Below, piece by piece: positions 44,460-54,527 of a stretch of DNA of 64,000 nucleotides. The stretch is from positions 52,042 to 116,041 of the forward strand of contig JAPLFL010000052.1 in the NCBI GenBank assembly GCA_026390695.1, written 5' to 3'. The stretch is from Candidatus Kapaibacterium sp. (GTDB taxonomy: Bacteria > Bacteroidota > Ignavibacteria > Kapaibacteriales > UBA2268). The position numbers and the translations under genes were made by a program. Position 1 is the first letter of the stretch, and every line of letters begins with the position of its first letter. The notes beneath the pieces were generated by a model. That model ran no database searches. It saw nothing but the letters and a program-made list of their open reading frames with translations, and was not told the DNA's origin.

Positions 44460-44922
44460 AGAGTCCCAAAAAATAAAACCTTAACATAAGAAAAAAGTTC
44501 TGAGCTGCCATAAAAAGATTCTTTCAAATTTCTTCCAAATAAATATTTATATTCTCAATTAAACAATCACAAGCATACCCTTTATTTTTATTTAACCATA
44601 AGGCACACCTATTGCTATTAAATTTATTATTGTTTTGTTTAATTAACAGCAAATATCACGCCACTAATCAAACATAATCTTCCACCAACAATTCTAAAAA
44701 TCCCAAATCACAATTAATTATATTTATTTTAAAAAAAGTGAAAATGTATATGAATAATGTACCTTTAAATTTATGTTGCATGCATTTTTCTCAATCCTTT
44801 ACTTGCTCTTTAGATTAAAAGCTCATGTTTATTTTTTTTTCTTTGTTAATTAGCAAAAATATTGTAATTTGGCATGGGGGTATTGGCATGATATTTACTT
44901 GCACAAAAAAAGTTTTTTGAAT
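44460..44922. other. Intergenic, AT-rich, no gene seen
   Basis: It may hold the decayed 5' end of the adjacent pseudogene and the promoter of the DUF3109 gene. No recognisable RNA or repeat. Confidence 0.5.
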
Positions 44923-45471
44923 ATGGTCATAATAGAGGAAATAGGATTAGAAAAAGAATTACTCAAAGCAAAATTTGCCTGCGATTTAGATAAGTGCAAA
45001 GGCGCTTGTTGTACTTTCCCGGGAGACTACGGCGCTCCTGTGGCTGATGACGAGATAGTAAGTCTCGATTTGGCTGTTGAACCGGCTAAAAAGTACCTCA
45101 CTGAGAATTCTAAAAATTATATCTCAAATCATAGTTATTTACAAGGCGAAACTGGCAGCTACACTACCAATGTGATTGATGGCTGCGATTGCGTTTTTGT
45201 TTTCTATGATGGAGACATTGCAAAATGTGCGATAGAAAAAGCATATTTCAATGGTGAAACGGAGTTCCGAAAACCGATTTCCTGCCATTTGTTCCCGATA
45301 AGGGCAACATATTATGGTGGTCGTTATTTATATTATGAAAAAATTAAAGAATGCAAGCCTGCTGTGGACAAGGGCGAAAAGGAAAATGTCAAATTAATAG
45401 ACTTTCTTAAAACCCCCTTAGAAAAAAAATACGGTAAATCCTTTTTTGAAGAAGTTTGTAATCTTATATGA
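44923..45471 (+). CDS. DUF3109-family cysteine-rich protein
   Basis: 182 residues from the ATG at 44923; the open frame begins at 44869. The N-terminal KFACDLDKCKGACCTFPGDY, then GAPVADDEIV, is the DUF3109 signature. Further cysteines occur in DGCDCVFVFYDGDIAKCAIE and ISCHLFPIR, giving a set that probably binds metal or an Fe-S cluster, as in related YkgJ-like proteins. Function unknown. It is 18 bp upstream of rpoN on the same strand. Confidence 0.85.
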   Translation: MVIIEEIGLEKELLKAKFACDLDKCKGACCTFPGDYGAPVADDEIVSLDLAVEPAKKYLTENSKNYISNHSYLQGETGSYTTNVIDGCDCVFVFYDGDIAKCAIEKAYFNGETEFRKPISCHLFPIRATYYGGRYLYYEKIKECKPAVDKGEKENVKLIDFLKTPLEKKYGKSFFEEVCNLI

Positions 45472-45489
45472 ATTTTGTACTAAATAACT

Positions 45490-47205
45490 ATGAAACTTTC
45501 ACTTGATATTCGTGCGTCACTCTCTCAAACTCTGACGCCACAACAGATACAGTACCTCAAACTCCTGCAACTGCCTCTAATCCAGATGGAGCAGCATATA
45601 ATGCAGGAAATCGAACAAAATCCTTTACTCGAAATTGCAAGCGCGGAACCGGAGGAAAACGAAGAAATCCAGGGCCCCGGCGAGATTGCTGTTTTTAGAG
45701 AACCCGAAATATTTGAACCTCATCAAGAGGATTATGAGTATTCTGATAGCCCTGATTCGACTTTAGAGTTTGAAACTGATTATTCTAAGAGTCAGGACGA
45801 CCCCTTTGAGTTTTATCAGTTAGCATGGCAGGATGACAATGATGGTGAAGGGGGTCCGAAATCAGGGGAATCTGAAGATGACGATTTTGAACCTTTTCAG
45901 ATGAAGGGTGAAATTTCATTCGTTGAAGAATTGATTGCACAAATTAAACTTCTGGATTTATCGGAAGAAGAAATGATTCTTGCTGAACAGATTATCGGAA
46001 ATATTGACATGGACGGATACTTGCGACGTGACCTTAGTGAAATACTTGATGAAGCTAATAATCTAATCTATGAAATAAATATACAAAGACTTAAAGATAA
46101 ATCTAAAAAATCAAATAACGGATCATCAAGTCAGATAGACAACCCAGCACGTAGATTTGCTTTGTCTCAGGATAGTTTGGATGTTCTAAAGCGATTTGAA
46201 ATGTATAATTCAGCTACCGGTGGATACGAAGAATTTGTCAAAGTGAATAATTTATTAAATAAAATGGAATACCAGGTAGCTGAAACAATTTTAAAAATAA
46301 TTCAGAACTTAGATCCACCTGGTATTGGGTCCAGAACGATAAAAGAATGTCTAATTTCTCAAGTAAAAAATATTCAAGATCCTAATCCGGCGCAATTATT
46401 AGCTTTGGATATACTTGAGCAATCGTATGAATCATTTGCAAAAAAACATTATGCTCATATTACTAAATTATTGGATGTAACTGAAGAAAATTTAAAAGAA
46501 GCTATTGATTTTATCAGGAAATTGAATCCTAAACCAGGTGGGGGAGACCTGCAAACCGGTATAAATTCCGTTATACCTGACTTTATAATCGAAAAGGATG
46601 AGGAAACGGATGAATTATTAATAACCGTGAATGATAGCCGATTGCCAACATTAAAGCTAAATGTGGCTTATGAAAAATTGCGTAAAGAATCTCGGCAGCG
46701 TTCTTTTAATAAAGAAACAAAAGAATGGATAAAAGGTAAATACGATGATGCAAAATTTCTATTAAAAGCCATCAGACAGCGTAAAAGCACTTTACTTAAG
46801 GTTATGACAGCAATCGCTCAACTCCAGAAGGAATTTTTCTATAATGGCCCGGTAGCATTACGTCCCTTAATATACAAGAATATTTCTGATGAAACAAGCC
46901 TCGATATTGCCACAATTTGTCGAATCGTAAATGGTAAATATGTTCAAACGGAGTATGGTACTTATGAATTAAAATTCTTTTTTAGTGAATCATTACAAAA
47001 TGATGAAGGGGATGATGTTTCGACAACTGTGATTAAGCAGATTATCAAAGATATAATTTTAGAAGAAGAAAAGGACAAACCATTTAGTGATGATAAAATA
47101 AGTGAAGAATTAAAGAAAAAAGGGTATAACGTGGCTCGTCGTACTGTTGCCAAATACCGCGAGCAGCTGAAAATACCGGTCGCAAGACTAAGGAGAGAGC
47201 TTTAG
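45490..47205 (+). CDS. rpoN: RNA polymerase sigma-54 factor
   Basis: 571 residues, somewhat long. Region I is Gln/Leu-rich (LSQTLTPQQIQYLKLLQLPL, IQMEQHIMQEIEQNPLLEI). Region II is an acidic linker (about 50-140). The core-binding region follows (YQVAETILKIIQNLDPPGIG), then the HTH, and the RpoN box ARRTVAKYRE begins near residue 549. It directs polymerase to -24/-12 promoters with AAA+ activators; in many bacteria it controls flagellar and envelope genes. Confidence 0.96.
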   Translation: MKLSLDIRASLSQTLTPQQIQYLKLLQLPLIQMEQHIMQEIEQNPLLEIASAEPEENEEIQGPGEIAVFREPEIFEPHQEDYEYSDSPDSTLEFETDYSKSQDDPFEFYQLAWQDDNDGEGGPKSGESEDDDFEPFQMKGEISFVEELIAQIKLLDLSEEEMILAEQIIGNIDMDGYLRRDLSEILDEANNLIYEINIQRLKDKSKKSNNGSSSQIDNPARRFALSQDSLDVLKRFEMYNSATGGYEEFVKVNNLLNKMEYQVAETILKIIQNLDPPGIGSRTIKECLISQVKNIQDPNPAQLLALDILEQSYESFAKKHYAHITKLLDVTEENLKEAIDFIRKLNPKPGGGDLQTGINSVIPDFIIEKDEETDELLITVNDSRLPTLKLNVAYEKLRKESRQRSFNKETKEWIKGKYDDAKFLLKAIRQRKSTLLKVMTAIAQLQKEFFYNGPVALRPLIYKNISDETSLDIATICRIVNGKYVQTEYGTYELKFFFSESLQNDEGDDVSTTVIKQIIKDIILEEEKDKPFSDDKISEELKKKGYNVARRTVAKYREQLKIPVARLRREL

Positions 47206-47682
47206 TAGTTTCAGGTCTGTAAAGTATAATAATAGAATATTAAATGAAAACCCGCTTCTACAGTGTTTATCATGCCACTTTTATATTATTAAATATAATG
47301 TGAATTCTAGAATATTATTTTATCCCAGATTAATCAATTTGTAATATAGAATCCTTTGGAAACCTCACCCCCTGCCCCTCTCCACCGGCTAACAATTATA
47401 TAAAAATATTGACTAAAATAGAATTTTATTGATGAAGCACTGTAAAACTTTAATTTATGACAAAAACCTTAGTAGGAATGAACAAGAAATATTTAAAAAC
47501 CTTATTACCTTATTAAAAATTGAATAAATTATTTGTTTTTTCAATGATAATAAGCTAATAAGGTTTTTGATCCATTTCTCTGTGAATATTTAAAAGATGT
47601 GTATAAAGGAAATGATATTACAAGTCTAAATAATATTTCTGATTACTTACTGTTTTAGTAACTTTCTTACAAGCTCAAATCT
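47206..47682. other. Intergenic with repeat fragments
   Basis: Contains a half copy of the GC-rich hairpin element (CCTCACCCCCTGCCCCTCTCC near 47365), a long AT-rich hairpin (separate entry) and a lone AAGGAAATGATATTA end-like sequence of MITE-like family B near 47606. No gene seen. Confidence 0.6.
47495..47568. repeat. Long AT-rich inverted repeat, possible bidirectional terminator
   Basis: The arms begin AAAAACCTTATTACCTTATT (47495-47515) and end with the reverse complement (47548-47568), 21 bp with one mismatch. It lies between the converging ends of rpoN and the FAD oxidoreductase gene. A/T tracts on both sides suit termination in either direction. Confidence 0.6.
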
Positions 47683-48801
47683 TCATCCCATTACCATATT
47701 CTTCACCATCTTCCCTATTTCGATTGAGCAAGTCAGTCCAGGTGATTCTATTCCAATTAAATTTATTAATTTTGGCAATCCTTTGTCTGATTCATCTTGA
47801 ATAATAAAATCTCTGAATTCATCTCCTGTGGCTCTGAGCTTTGGTCGTATGCCTGCTTGATCAGGGTAAATATCTTCTCTTTCGAGACCTTTCAAATACA
47901 ATGACGCAGCTGAATAGAACTTATCCTTCAGCTCTTCAGATACTGTATAATTGTAAATGTTGTTTTCTAAAAAATCAGTATCAGGGCCCAGTTTGAGTTC
48001 CGAGTTCATATCAATTGTTAAATGAATGCCCAGACCATGAGACGGAGGAATCGGGTAAATCAAATGTGTAGCTAAATGTTTCTTTGAACTCTTAATCCTG
48101 AAATAATGACCCCGGCAGAAATGTAATCGATAATTTTCTTTTTCAATATCAATTCCAGCCATAGCAGCAATATTATCACTTTCAAGACCTGCAGAATTAA
48201 TAATAAAATTTGTTTTTACATCAAATTTATTATTATCAGGCAAAATAAGAGTGCTTTTAAAACAAACATTTAATTTTTCAATTGAAACTAATTTATGATT
48301 ATAAGCAAAGTCACAGCCATTTTCACGAGCAACATACTCAAAACTTTCCATTAATTTATGTGAATCTATTATCCCGGTAGAAGCCGAGAAAAGCGCCTCC
48401 ATAGCCCGTACATTTGGCTCCATCCGGTTTATCTCAGATTGGGTAATTCTGGAAATATCTGGTACATCGTTTTTTTGAGAGTTTGAATAGATGCTTTCTA
48501 ATTTACTTAATTCATCCTCTGTGCTTGCTACTATGTACTTTCCCAATCGCCTGTGCGGAACTTGGTATTTATTACACCAATCATAAAGACTACGATTTCC
48601 GGCAACACAAAGCAAGGCTTTCAGTGAATTCTGAGGGTAATAAATTCCTGCATGAATAACTTCACTATTCCGCGAACTCGTCTCACTGCCAAAGGATGTG
48701 TGGCGTTCAACACATAAAACAGAAAGTCCTGCTGAACTGAGAATTGCGGAACATGATAATCCGACTACTCCTGCACCAACTATAAGAACGTCATAATCCA
48801 T
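47683..48801 (-). CDS. lhgO: FAD-dependent L-2-hydroxyglutarate oxidase-like enzyme
   Basis: 372 residues, normal length for LhgO. The N-terminal dinucleotide fold DVLIVGAGVVGLSCSAILSS is followed by VERHTSFGSETSSRNSEVIH and AGIYYPQNSLKALLCVAGNR, diagnostic for this DAO subfamily. Other matches are INSAGLESDNIAAMAGID, HLIYPIPPSHGLGIHLTID and the terminal LINLIGIESPGLTCSIEIG. It oxidises L-2-hydroxyglutarate to 2-oxoglutarate, passing electrons to the quinone pool in characterised homologues. Divergent from mnmE. Confidence 0.88.
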   Translation of the reverse strand: MDYDVLIVGAGVVGLSCSAILSSAGLSVLCVERHTSFGSETSSRNSEVIHAGIYYPQNSLKALLCVAGNRSLYDWCNKYQVPHRRLGKYIVASTEDELSKLESIYSNSQKNDVPDISRITQSEINRMEPNVRAMEALFSASTGIIDSHKLMESFEYVARENGCDFAYNHKLVSIEKLNVCFKSTLILPDNNKFDVKTNFIINSAGLESDNIAAMAGIDIEKENYRLHFCRGHYFRIKSSKKHLATHLIYPIPPSHGLGIHLTIDMNSELKLGPDTDFLENNIYNYTVSEELKDKFYSAASLYLKGLEREDIYPDQAGIRPKLRATGDEFRDFIIQDESDKGLPKLINLIGIESPGLTCSIEIGKMVKNMVMG

Positions 48802-48865
48802 AAAAAAAACAATAAAATTAGCTTAAATCATTCTATACTTAATTTTCAAGTACAAATTTACGAAA

Positions 48866-50218
48866 TTGATAATTAACGACACCATAACTGCTCTTGCAAC
48901 CGTACCGGGAATTTCAGGGATTGCCGTCATCCGAATGTCCGGAGACGATGCAGTAAAGATTGTCTCTAACTGCTTTCGTGGCTCTGCTCCACTTATGGAA
49001 GCAGAAAGGAATACAATTCATTTTGGTAAAATATATTCAAAGAATTATCTTATGGATTCAGTTTTAGTAAGTGTATTCAGAAATCCACACTCTTATACGG
49101 GTGAGGATACAATTGAAATAAGCTGCCATGGCGGCAACACAACATATTCTCTAATTATTGATGAACTTATAAGTCAAGGTGCAAGGCAGGCAGAACCCGG
49201 AGAATTTACAAAACGTGCCTTTATTAATGGAAAACTTGATTTATTACAAGCTGAAGCTGTTTCTGATATGATACATTCAGTATCTGTCAGCGGATCAATA
49301 ATTTCAGCAAGGCAGTTACATAGCGGTATTTCAACAAAAATTAAAAAATTCAGACAAATATTGCTTGACGCCTGCTCTTTGGTAGAACTTGATTCTGACT
49401 TTTCCGATGAGGATATTGAAATTATTAATAGAAAAGATTTAAAAGAAAAAGCCGAAGAAGTTTTAAATTTTTGCACAAGTTTAATTGAATCATTTAATTC
49501 TGCAAAAATATTCCGTAGTGGCTTTTATGTTGCAATTGCCGGTTTTCCAAATTCTGGGAAATCGACACTTTTTAATTCTCTTCTTGGAAGAAATAGAGCA
49601 ATAGTTAGTCAAACACCCGGAACAACACGTGACTATCTTGAAGAATCAATTCTTGTCTCCGGTGTAGCGGTAAAATTATTCGACACCGCCGGATTAAGAG
49701 AAACCGAAGACGCTATCGAAATTGAGGGAATTAATTTTTCTCATTCAGTATTAAGCCAAGCAAATATCATTTTTGTCCTAAATGATATATCCATTTCAGA
49801 AGAACACTCGGATTCTTTATATAAAAAAATACAAGAAGACTATTTGGCGCAGAAAGTATATTTAATTCAAAACAAGGTCGATAGACTTCCTTCACTACCC
49901 GAGATCAATAAAAATGCTTACATAAGCGCGAAATACGGGGAGGGTCTGCCAGACTTATTCAATATCATAAGAACAGAAATTGAGAAAAACAAAGCTAATA
50001 TAAATGATATTTTAATAAATGAAAGGCATCTAATATTGTTAAAAGGCGCAGCAGAAGCCATAAGACGAGCTATTAGTGAATTGGATTATTTATCTCCGAA
50101 TGAAATAATAGCCATAGAACTTCACGATGCCGCACGTTATTTCGGAGAAATGACAGGGCAAGCATGGAACGAAGAAGTTCTTAATAATATATTTTCTAAA
50201 TTTTGTATTGGAAAGTAA
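48866..50218 (+). CDS. mnmE: tRNA uridine-5-carboxymethylaminomethyl modification GTPase MnmE
   Basis: 450 residues from a TTG start at 48866 (TTG-IINDTITALATVPG); no ATG fits the conserved N-terminus. The THF-binding N-terminal domain has GISGIAVIRMSG and HSYTGEDTIEISCHGG. The G domain has P-loop GFPNSGKST, TPGTTRDYLEE, DTAGLRETED and NKVD. It ends in the catalytic FCIGK. With MnmG it modifies the wobble uridine of certain tRNAs. A parS-like palindrome separates it from mnmG. Confidence 0.96.
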   Translation: MIINDTITALATVPGISGIAVIRMSGDDAVKIVSNCFRGSAPLMEAERNTIHFGKIYSKNYLMDSVLVSVFRNPHSYTGEDTIEISCHGGNTTYSLIIDELISQGARQAEPGEFTKRAFINGKLDLLQAEAVSDMIHSVSVSGSIISARQLHSGISTKIKKFRQILLDACSLVELDSDFSDEDIEIINRKDLKEKAEEVLNFCTSLIESFNSAKIFRSGFYVAIAGFPNSGKSTLFNSLLGRNRAIVSQTPGTTRDYLEESILVSGVAVKLFDTAGLRETEDAIEIEGINFSHSVLSQANIIFVLNDISISEEHSDSLYKKIQEDYLAQKVYLIQNKVDRLPSLPEINKNAYISAKYGEGLPDLFNIIRTEIEKNKANINDILINERHLILLKGAAEAIRRAISELDYLSPNEIIAIELHDAARYFGEMTGQAWNEEVLNNIFSKFCIGK

Positions 50219-50220
50219 AT

Positions 50221-50236
50221 TGTTCCACGTGGAACA
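50221..50236. promoter_or_regulatory. parS-like palindrome (site 1)
   Basis: TGTTCCACGTGGAACA is a perfect 16-bp palindrome in the 30-bp gap between mnmE and mnmG. It differs from the Bacillus parS consensus (TGTTNCACGTGAAACA) at one position. Confidence 0.85.
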
Positions 50237-50248
50237 TAATAAAATAAA

Positions 50249-52117
50249 ATGAATAAAGATAATAAATACGATATAGTTGTTATTGGTGGTGGTCACGCAG
50301 GAATTGAGGCTGCTGCAATTGCTGCTAAAATGAAATGTAAAACTGCATTGCTAACTATGGACTTTAAAACTATTGGTGTGCCATCATGCAATCCTTCAAT
50401 TGGGGGAACTGCAAAAGGCCACTTAGTGAAAGAGATTGATGCTCTGGGTGGTGCGATGGGCTTTTTAGCTGATCAGGCTGGGATTCACTTTAAAATGCTT
50501 AATATTTCAAAAGGGCCAGCAATATGGTCCCCACGGTGCCAGATTGATAAAGATTTGTATCCGCAAGTTGCTCTGAAATATCTTCAGTCGTTAAAGTATT
50601 TAGATTTAGTTGAAGGACTTGTTAAAGAAGTTAAGTTAATCAAAAAGAAAATATATTCTATTATTTGTAATAATGGGACTGAGCTAACGGCAAAATCATT
50701 GATTATCTGTTCAGGTACTTTCCTTAATGGTAAGATGTTTACTGGTAGAGATGTTAGTGTTGGTGGAAGATTTGGGGAACAAAGTTCCGAGAATTTATCT
50801 GATCTTTTGGAAAATTATGGTATAAAAAGGGGACGATTAAAAACTGGGACACCTCCTAGAATATCTGCTGAGTCTATTGATTATGGAAGGCTTGATATAC
50901 AGGCAGGCGATATGAATCCAGCGCCATTCTCATATCTATCCAATAAAGTTGAGAATAAAGTTCTTTGTTTTCAGACAGAAACAAATGAAGATGTTCACAC
51001 TGAATTAAGGAAGGGTTTTGGTGATTCTCCTATGTTTAATGGGATAATAAAGGGTATTGGCCCAAGGTATTGTCCTTCCATTGAAGATAAAATAAATCGC
51101 TTTGCTGATCGTGATGGCCATAAAATAATTTTGGAACCCGAAGGTTTAAACACTAACTCTGTTTATGTAAATGGTTTTTCAACAAGCTTACCAAAAGAAG
51201 TGCAAATTAATGCGCTAAGAAAAATAAGAGGGTTAAAAAAATGTGAAATTTTACGTTATGGATATGCTATTGAATATGATTTCTTTTATCCTTATCAATT
51301 AAAATATACCTTAGAAAGTAAGATTCTGCCAAATCTTTACTTTGCCGGACAAATTAACGGTACTTCAGGATATGAAGAAGCTGCTTGTCAGGGCTTAATA
51401 GCCGGAATTAATGCTGCAGCAAAGATCAAGAAACTTGATGACTTAGTTTTGAAGCGTTCTGATGCTTATATCGGTGTATTAATAGATGACCTTGTAAACA
51501 AAAGTACGGAAGAACCTTATCGTATTTTTACTTCATCTGCTGAATATCGCTTATTATTACGACAGGATAACGCTAAGTATAGACTTTGTGATTATGCAAT
51601 GAAATATAAATTAATACCGAAAGAAAGGTATAATCAATTAAAATCTGAACAAAATATAATAGAAGAGTCACTTTTTGAAACTAAGAATATTAAAATAAAA
51701 GCTGATGATATTAATTCCTATTTTATACAAATTGGGGAGACAACTTTAATTGATTCTACGGATATTAATACTCTATCCAAACGTCCGGGTGTGTCTTTAG
51801 AGCATTTAATAAATATGACTAATGCAAAACCAAAGTCATTGTCTTCTATAATAAAAAATAAGGAATTGTTAAATATATTAAACATAGAAATAAAATACGA
51901 AGGCTACATTAACAGACAAAAGAAGGAAATTGAAAGATTTTTACATAATGAAGAAAAGAGAATCCCAGTAAATTTTGAATATAATAGCTTATCATCTTTA
52001 TCAAATGAGGCACGCGAGAAGCTAATGAAGATAAAACCTGAATCATTAGGGCAAGCATCTCGCATATCAGGAGTAACTTCATCTGACATATCTGTAATCG
52101 CACTATTTTTAAGATAA
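50249..52117 (+). CDS. mnmG: tRNA uridine-5-carboxymethylaminomethyl modification enzyme MnmG (GidA)
   Basis: 622 residues. FAD-binding start YDIVVIGGGHAGIEAAAIAA, then VPSCNPSIGGTAKGHLVKEI, RGRLKTGTPPRI, QTETNEDVH and LYFAGQINGTSGYEEAACQG are all canonical. The C-terminal MnmE-interacting domain ends RISGVTSSDISVIALFL. It partners MnmE in wobble uridine modification. parS-like sites lie immediately on both sides. Confidence 0.97.
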   Translation: MNKDNKYDIVVIGGGHAGIEAAAIAAKMKCKTALLTMDFKTIGVPSCNPSIGGTAKGHLVKEIDALGGAMGFLADQAGIHFKMLNISKGPAIWSPRCQIDKDLYPQVALKYLQSLKYLDLVEGLVKEVKLIKKKIYSIICNNGTELTAKSLIICSGTFLNGKMFTGRDVSVGGRFGEQSSENLSDLLENYGIKRGRLKTGTPPRISAESIDYGRLDIQAGDMNPAPFSYLSNKVENKVLCFQTETNEDVHTELRKGFGDSPMFNGIIKGIGPRYCPSIEDKINRFADRDGHKIILEPEGLNTNSVYVNGFSTSLPKEVQINALRKIRGLKKCEILRYGYAIEYDFFYPYQLKYTLESKILPNLYFAGQINGTSGYEEAACQGLIAGINAAAKIKKLDDLVLKRSDAYIGVLIDDLVNKSTEEPYRIFTSSAEYRLLLRQDNAKYRLCDYAMKYKLIPKERYNQLKSEQNIIEESLFETKNIKIKADDINSYFIQIGETTLIDSTDINTLSKRPGVSLEHLINMTNAKPKSLSSIIKNKELLNILNIEIKYEGYINRQKKEIERFLHNEEKRIPVNFEYNSLSSLSNEAREKLMKIKPESLGQASRISGVTSSDISVIALFLR

Positions 52118-52133
52118 TGTTTCACGTGGAACA
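52118..52133. promoter_or_regulatory. parS-like palindrome (site 2)
   Basis: TGTTTCACGTGGAACA begins at the base after the mnmG stop codon. It is palindromic except for one pair and differs from site 1 by one base. Confidence 0.82.
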
Positions 52134-52147
52134 TATAAAAACAACTT

Positions 52148-53056
52148 ATGGAACAAAATAAAATTATGATTTGTGGAGCCTCTTCCAAAACTGCAGAGGC
52201 ATTGATAGATTTCTTTTTGGCAGAAAGTCTTGATAATTTAATTCTAACGTCTTCTGTTATTTTAAAGCTTAAAGAAAATCCAAGAATAAAATCTTTCGTT
52301 ATTCCAGTTACCGATAAACAAGGAATAAAGAGAATTGCACTTGACGAAAGACCGCACGTTATTGTAAATTGTGCAGCAATGACAGATGTGGATAGGTGTG
52401 AAACTGATAAAATGTTAGCTTTTGAATTAAATGCTCACATCCCAGATCATCTTGCACGAGTTTCTAAAATTATAGGCGCTCATTTTATAACATTTTCAAC
52501 CGATTATATCTTTGATGGTAAAAATGGTCCTTATACGGAAGAGGCACTTCCAAATCCACTTTCCCATTATGGCAAATCCAAGTTAGCCGGTGAAAATATG
52601 TGCCGAGCAACATGGGATAAATTATCCATTATAAGAACAAATGTAGTTTTCGGGAAATCGAATTACGATAAAAATGATTTCATTCGATGGGTTGCTGGAA
52701 AACTTGAAGAAGATAAAGAATTTAAGGTAATAAGCGGGCAATGGTGCAATCCCACATATACTGTTGATCTTGCTCGTGCTGTCAGTAAGCTGATTCAAAA
52801 GAAAAGATATGGTATTTATAATGTGGCAGGTACTGATTGGTTAAATCGCTATGAGATTGCTCTACTTATTGCGGATGTTTTTGGTGGAAATGTTGAACAT
52901 ATATTAGCTGATAAACCTGAAAACTTAATACAAAAAGCTCAAAGACCTGCAAAAGGTGGATTGGTGACTCTAAAATCAGAAACAGATTTGAATATTAAAT
53001 TTTTCAATTTGAGATCCTCGCTTGAGGCTCTTAAATTCAAACTTACTGTGTTTTAA
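52148..53056 (+). CDS. RmlD-like dTDP-4-dehydrorhamnose reductase family protein
   Basis: 302 residues. SDR extended fold: KIMICGASSKTAEALIDFFL (the glycine motif is atypical, GASSKTAE), NCAAMTDVDRCETDKMLAFE, the catalytic region FSTDYIFDGKNGPYTEE and YGKSKLAGE, and WCNPTYTVDLARAV. It closely follows the RmlD pattern, the last step of dTDP-L-rhamnose synthesis, but no other rml genes are here, so related nucleotide-sugar reductases are possible. It precedes the heptose genes by 22 bp. Confidence 0.82.
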   Translation: MEQNKIMICGASSKTAEALIDFFLAESLDNLILTSSVILKLKENPRIKSFVIPVTDKQGIKRIALDERPHVIVNCAAMTDVDRCETDKMLAFELNAHIPDHLARVSKIIGAHFITFSTDYIFDGKNGPYTEEALPNPLSHYGKSKLAGENMCRATWDKLSIIRTNVVFGKSNYDKNDFIRWVAGKLEEDKEFKVISGQWCNPTYTVDLARAVSKLIQKKRYGIYNVAGTDWLNRYEIALLIADVFGGNVEHILADKPENLIQKAQRPAKGGLVTLKSETDLNIKFFNLRSSLEALKFKLTVF

Positions 53057-53078
53057 CTTTTAATATAATATATTTATA

Positions 53079-54062
53079 ATGACAGATATTAATAAAACTC
53101 GTGCTTTAGAAATTTTAAACAATTGTAATGGGAAAAAAGTTGCCGTTATTGGGGATGTAATGCTTGATCGTTTTTATTGGGGTTCTGTTTCGAGAATCTC
53201 ACCTGAAGCACCTGTGCCTGTAATTGATCTCGAAAGGGAATCTTATCATCTTGGAGGTTCTGCAAATGTTGCGAATAATTTAAAACGGCTTGGTGTTGAT
53301 CCTTTAGTTTGTGGTATTATCGGTATTGATGATTCTGGTTATCAATTTAAATCTATAGCGGAATCGCTCGGTCTAAATTTATGTGGCCTTTTTATTGATG
53401 ATAAACGACCAACCACTGTTAAGACAAGAATTATCGGCAATAATCAACAAATTGCTCGACTTGACAAAGAGACAAAGGCTAATGTTCGGATGGTAGCAGA
53501 AGATTTTTTCACAAATATTATCAAAAATACAGAAGAATTATCCGCAATAATTTTTGAAGATTATAATAAAGGTGTAATTAGTAAAACTCTAATTACTAAG
53601 GTATTGGACATTGCCAAAAACCGTTCGCTTCCTGTGCTTGTCGATCCAAAATTCGATAACTTCTTTGATTATAAAGGTATTACAGTATTTAAGCCAAATA
53701 AAAAGGAAGCAAGCCGTGCTCTCGGAGTTCCAATGGATACGGAAGCAGAAATTATTTCAGCAGGTAAACTATTAATTGAAAAGCTTGGCTGTCAGAATTT
53801 AATGCTTACCTTGGGTGAGCGAGGTATGATGCTTTTTGAAGCAGATGGAAATATTTCCTCAATTCCTACTCACGCACGAAAAGTTGCAGACGTATCAGGA
53901 GCTGGAGATACTGCTATAGCCACTCTTACAGCAATGATATGCGGTGGAGCCAATATTAAGGAAGCTATTAAATTGGCAAATATTGCATCCGGTATTGTTT
54001 GTGAGGTACCCGGTGTTGTTCCGATCAGTATATCTGAACTTTTAGAAAATATATCGGATTAG
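53079..54062 (+). CDS. hldE1: D-glycero-beta-D-manno-heptose-7-phosphate kinase
   Basis: 327 residues, the kinase half of HldE as a separate protein (RfaE1). PfkB-family landmarks: KVAVIGDVMLDRFYWGSVSR, SPEAPVPVIDLERESYHLGG, SANVANNLKRLG, VFKPNKKEASRALG and the C-terminal DVSGAGDTAIATLTAMI with the catalytic Asp. It phosphorylates heptose 7-phosphate at C1 on the way to ADP-heptose for LPS core. The nucleotidyltransferase gene follows after 3 bp. Confidence 0.93.
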   Translation: MTDINKTRALEILNNCNGKKVAVIGDVMLDRFYWGSVSRISPEAPVPVIDLERESYHLGGSANVANNLKRLGVDPLVCGIIGIDDSGYQFKSIAESLGLNLCGLFIDDKRPTTVKTRIIGNNQQIARLDKETKANVRMVAEDFFTNIIKNTEELSAIIFEDYNKGVISKTLITKVLDIAKNRSLPVLVDPKFDNFFDYKGITVFKPNKKEASRALGVPMDTEAEIISAGKLLIEKLGCQNLMLTLGERGMMLFEADGNISSIPTHARKVADVSGAGDTAIATLTAMICGGANIKEAIKLANIASGIVCEVPGVVPISISELLENISD

Positions 54063-54065
54063 AAT

Positions 54066-54527
54066 ATGCTTATAGAACGGAATAATCTCAAAGCTTTTGC
54101 TAAACAATTGCATGATAAAGGAGTAAAAATTGCTTTCACAAATGGATGCTTTGATATAATCCATAGTGGTCATGTAATTTATCTAAATGAAGCAAAGAAG
54201 TTAGCCGATATTCTAATGGTCGGGCTTAATAGCGATGAATCTGTTCGCAGGCTTAAAGGTGCTTCTCGTCCTGTTAATAATGAAATTGACAGAGAAATAG
54301 TTTTGGGTAATTTGAAAGCTGTGGATTATGTTGTAATTTTTGAGGAAGACACACCAATTAATATTATTTGCGATATTAGTCCTGATTTTCTGGTTAAGGG
54401 AGGAGATTACTCCTTTGATACTATCGTGGGTGCGGATTTTGTTAGATCCAAAGGTGGGGAAGTGCTGACAATCCCACTGGTGGAGGGTAAGTCAACCACA
54501 CAAACAATAAAAAATATGATTATTTGA
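54066..54527 (+). CDS. hldE2: D-glycero-beta-D-manno-heptose 1-phosphate adenylyltransferase
   Basis: 153 residues (RfaE2). It has the cytidylyltransferase-fold start [20 protein letters not shown] with the HxGH-type motif, then [32 protein letters not shown] and [16 protein letters not shown]. It adenylates heptose 1-phosphate. Coupled to the kinase gene by a 3-bp gap. Confidence 0.95.
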   Translation: MLIERNNLKAFAKQLHDKGVKIAFTNGCFDIIHSGHVIYLNEAKKLADILMVGLNSDESVRRLKGASRPVNNEIDREIVLGNLKAVDYVVIFEEDTPINIICDISPDFLVKGGDYSFDTIVGADFVRSKGGEVLTIPLVEGKSTTQTIKNMII

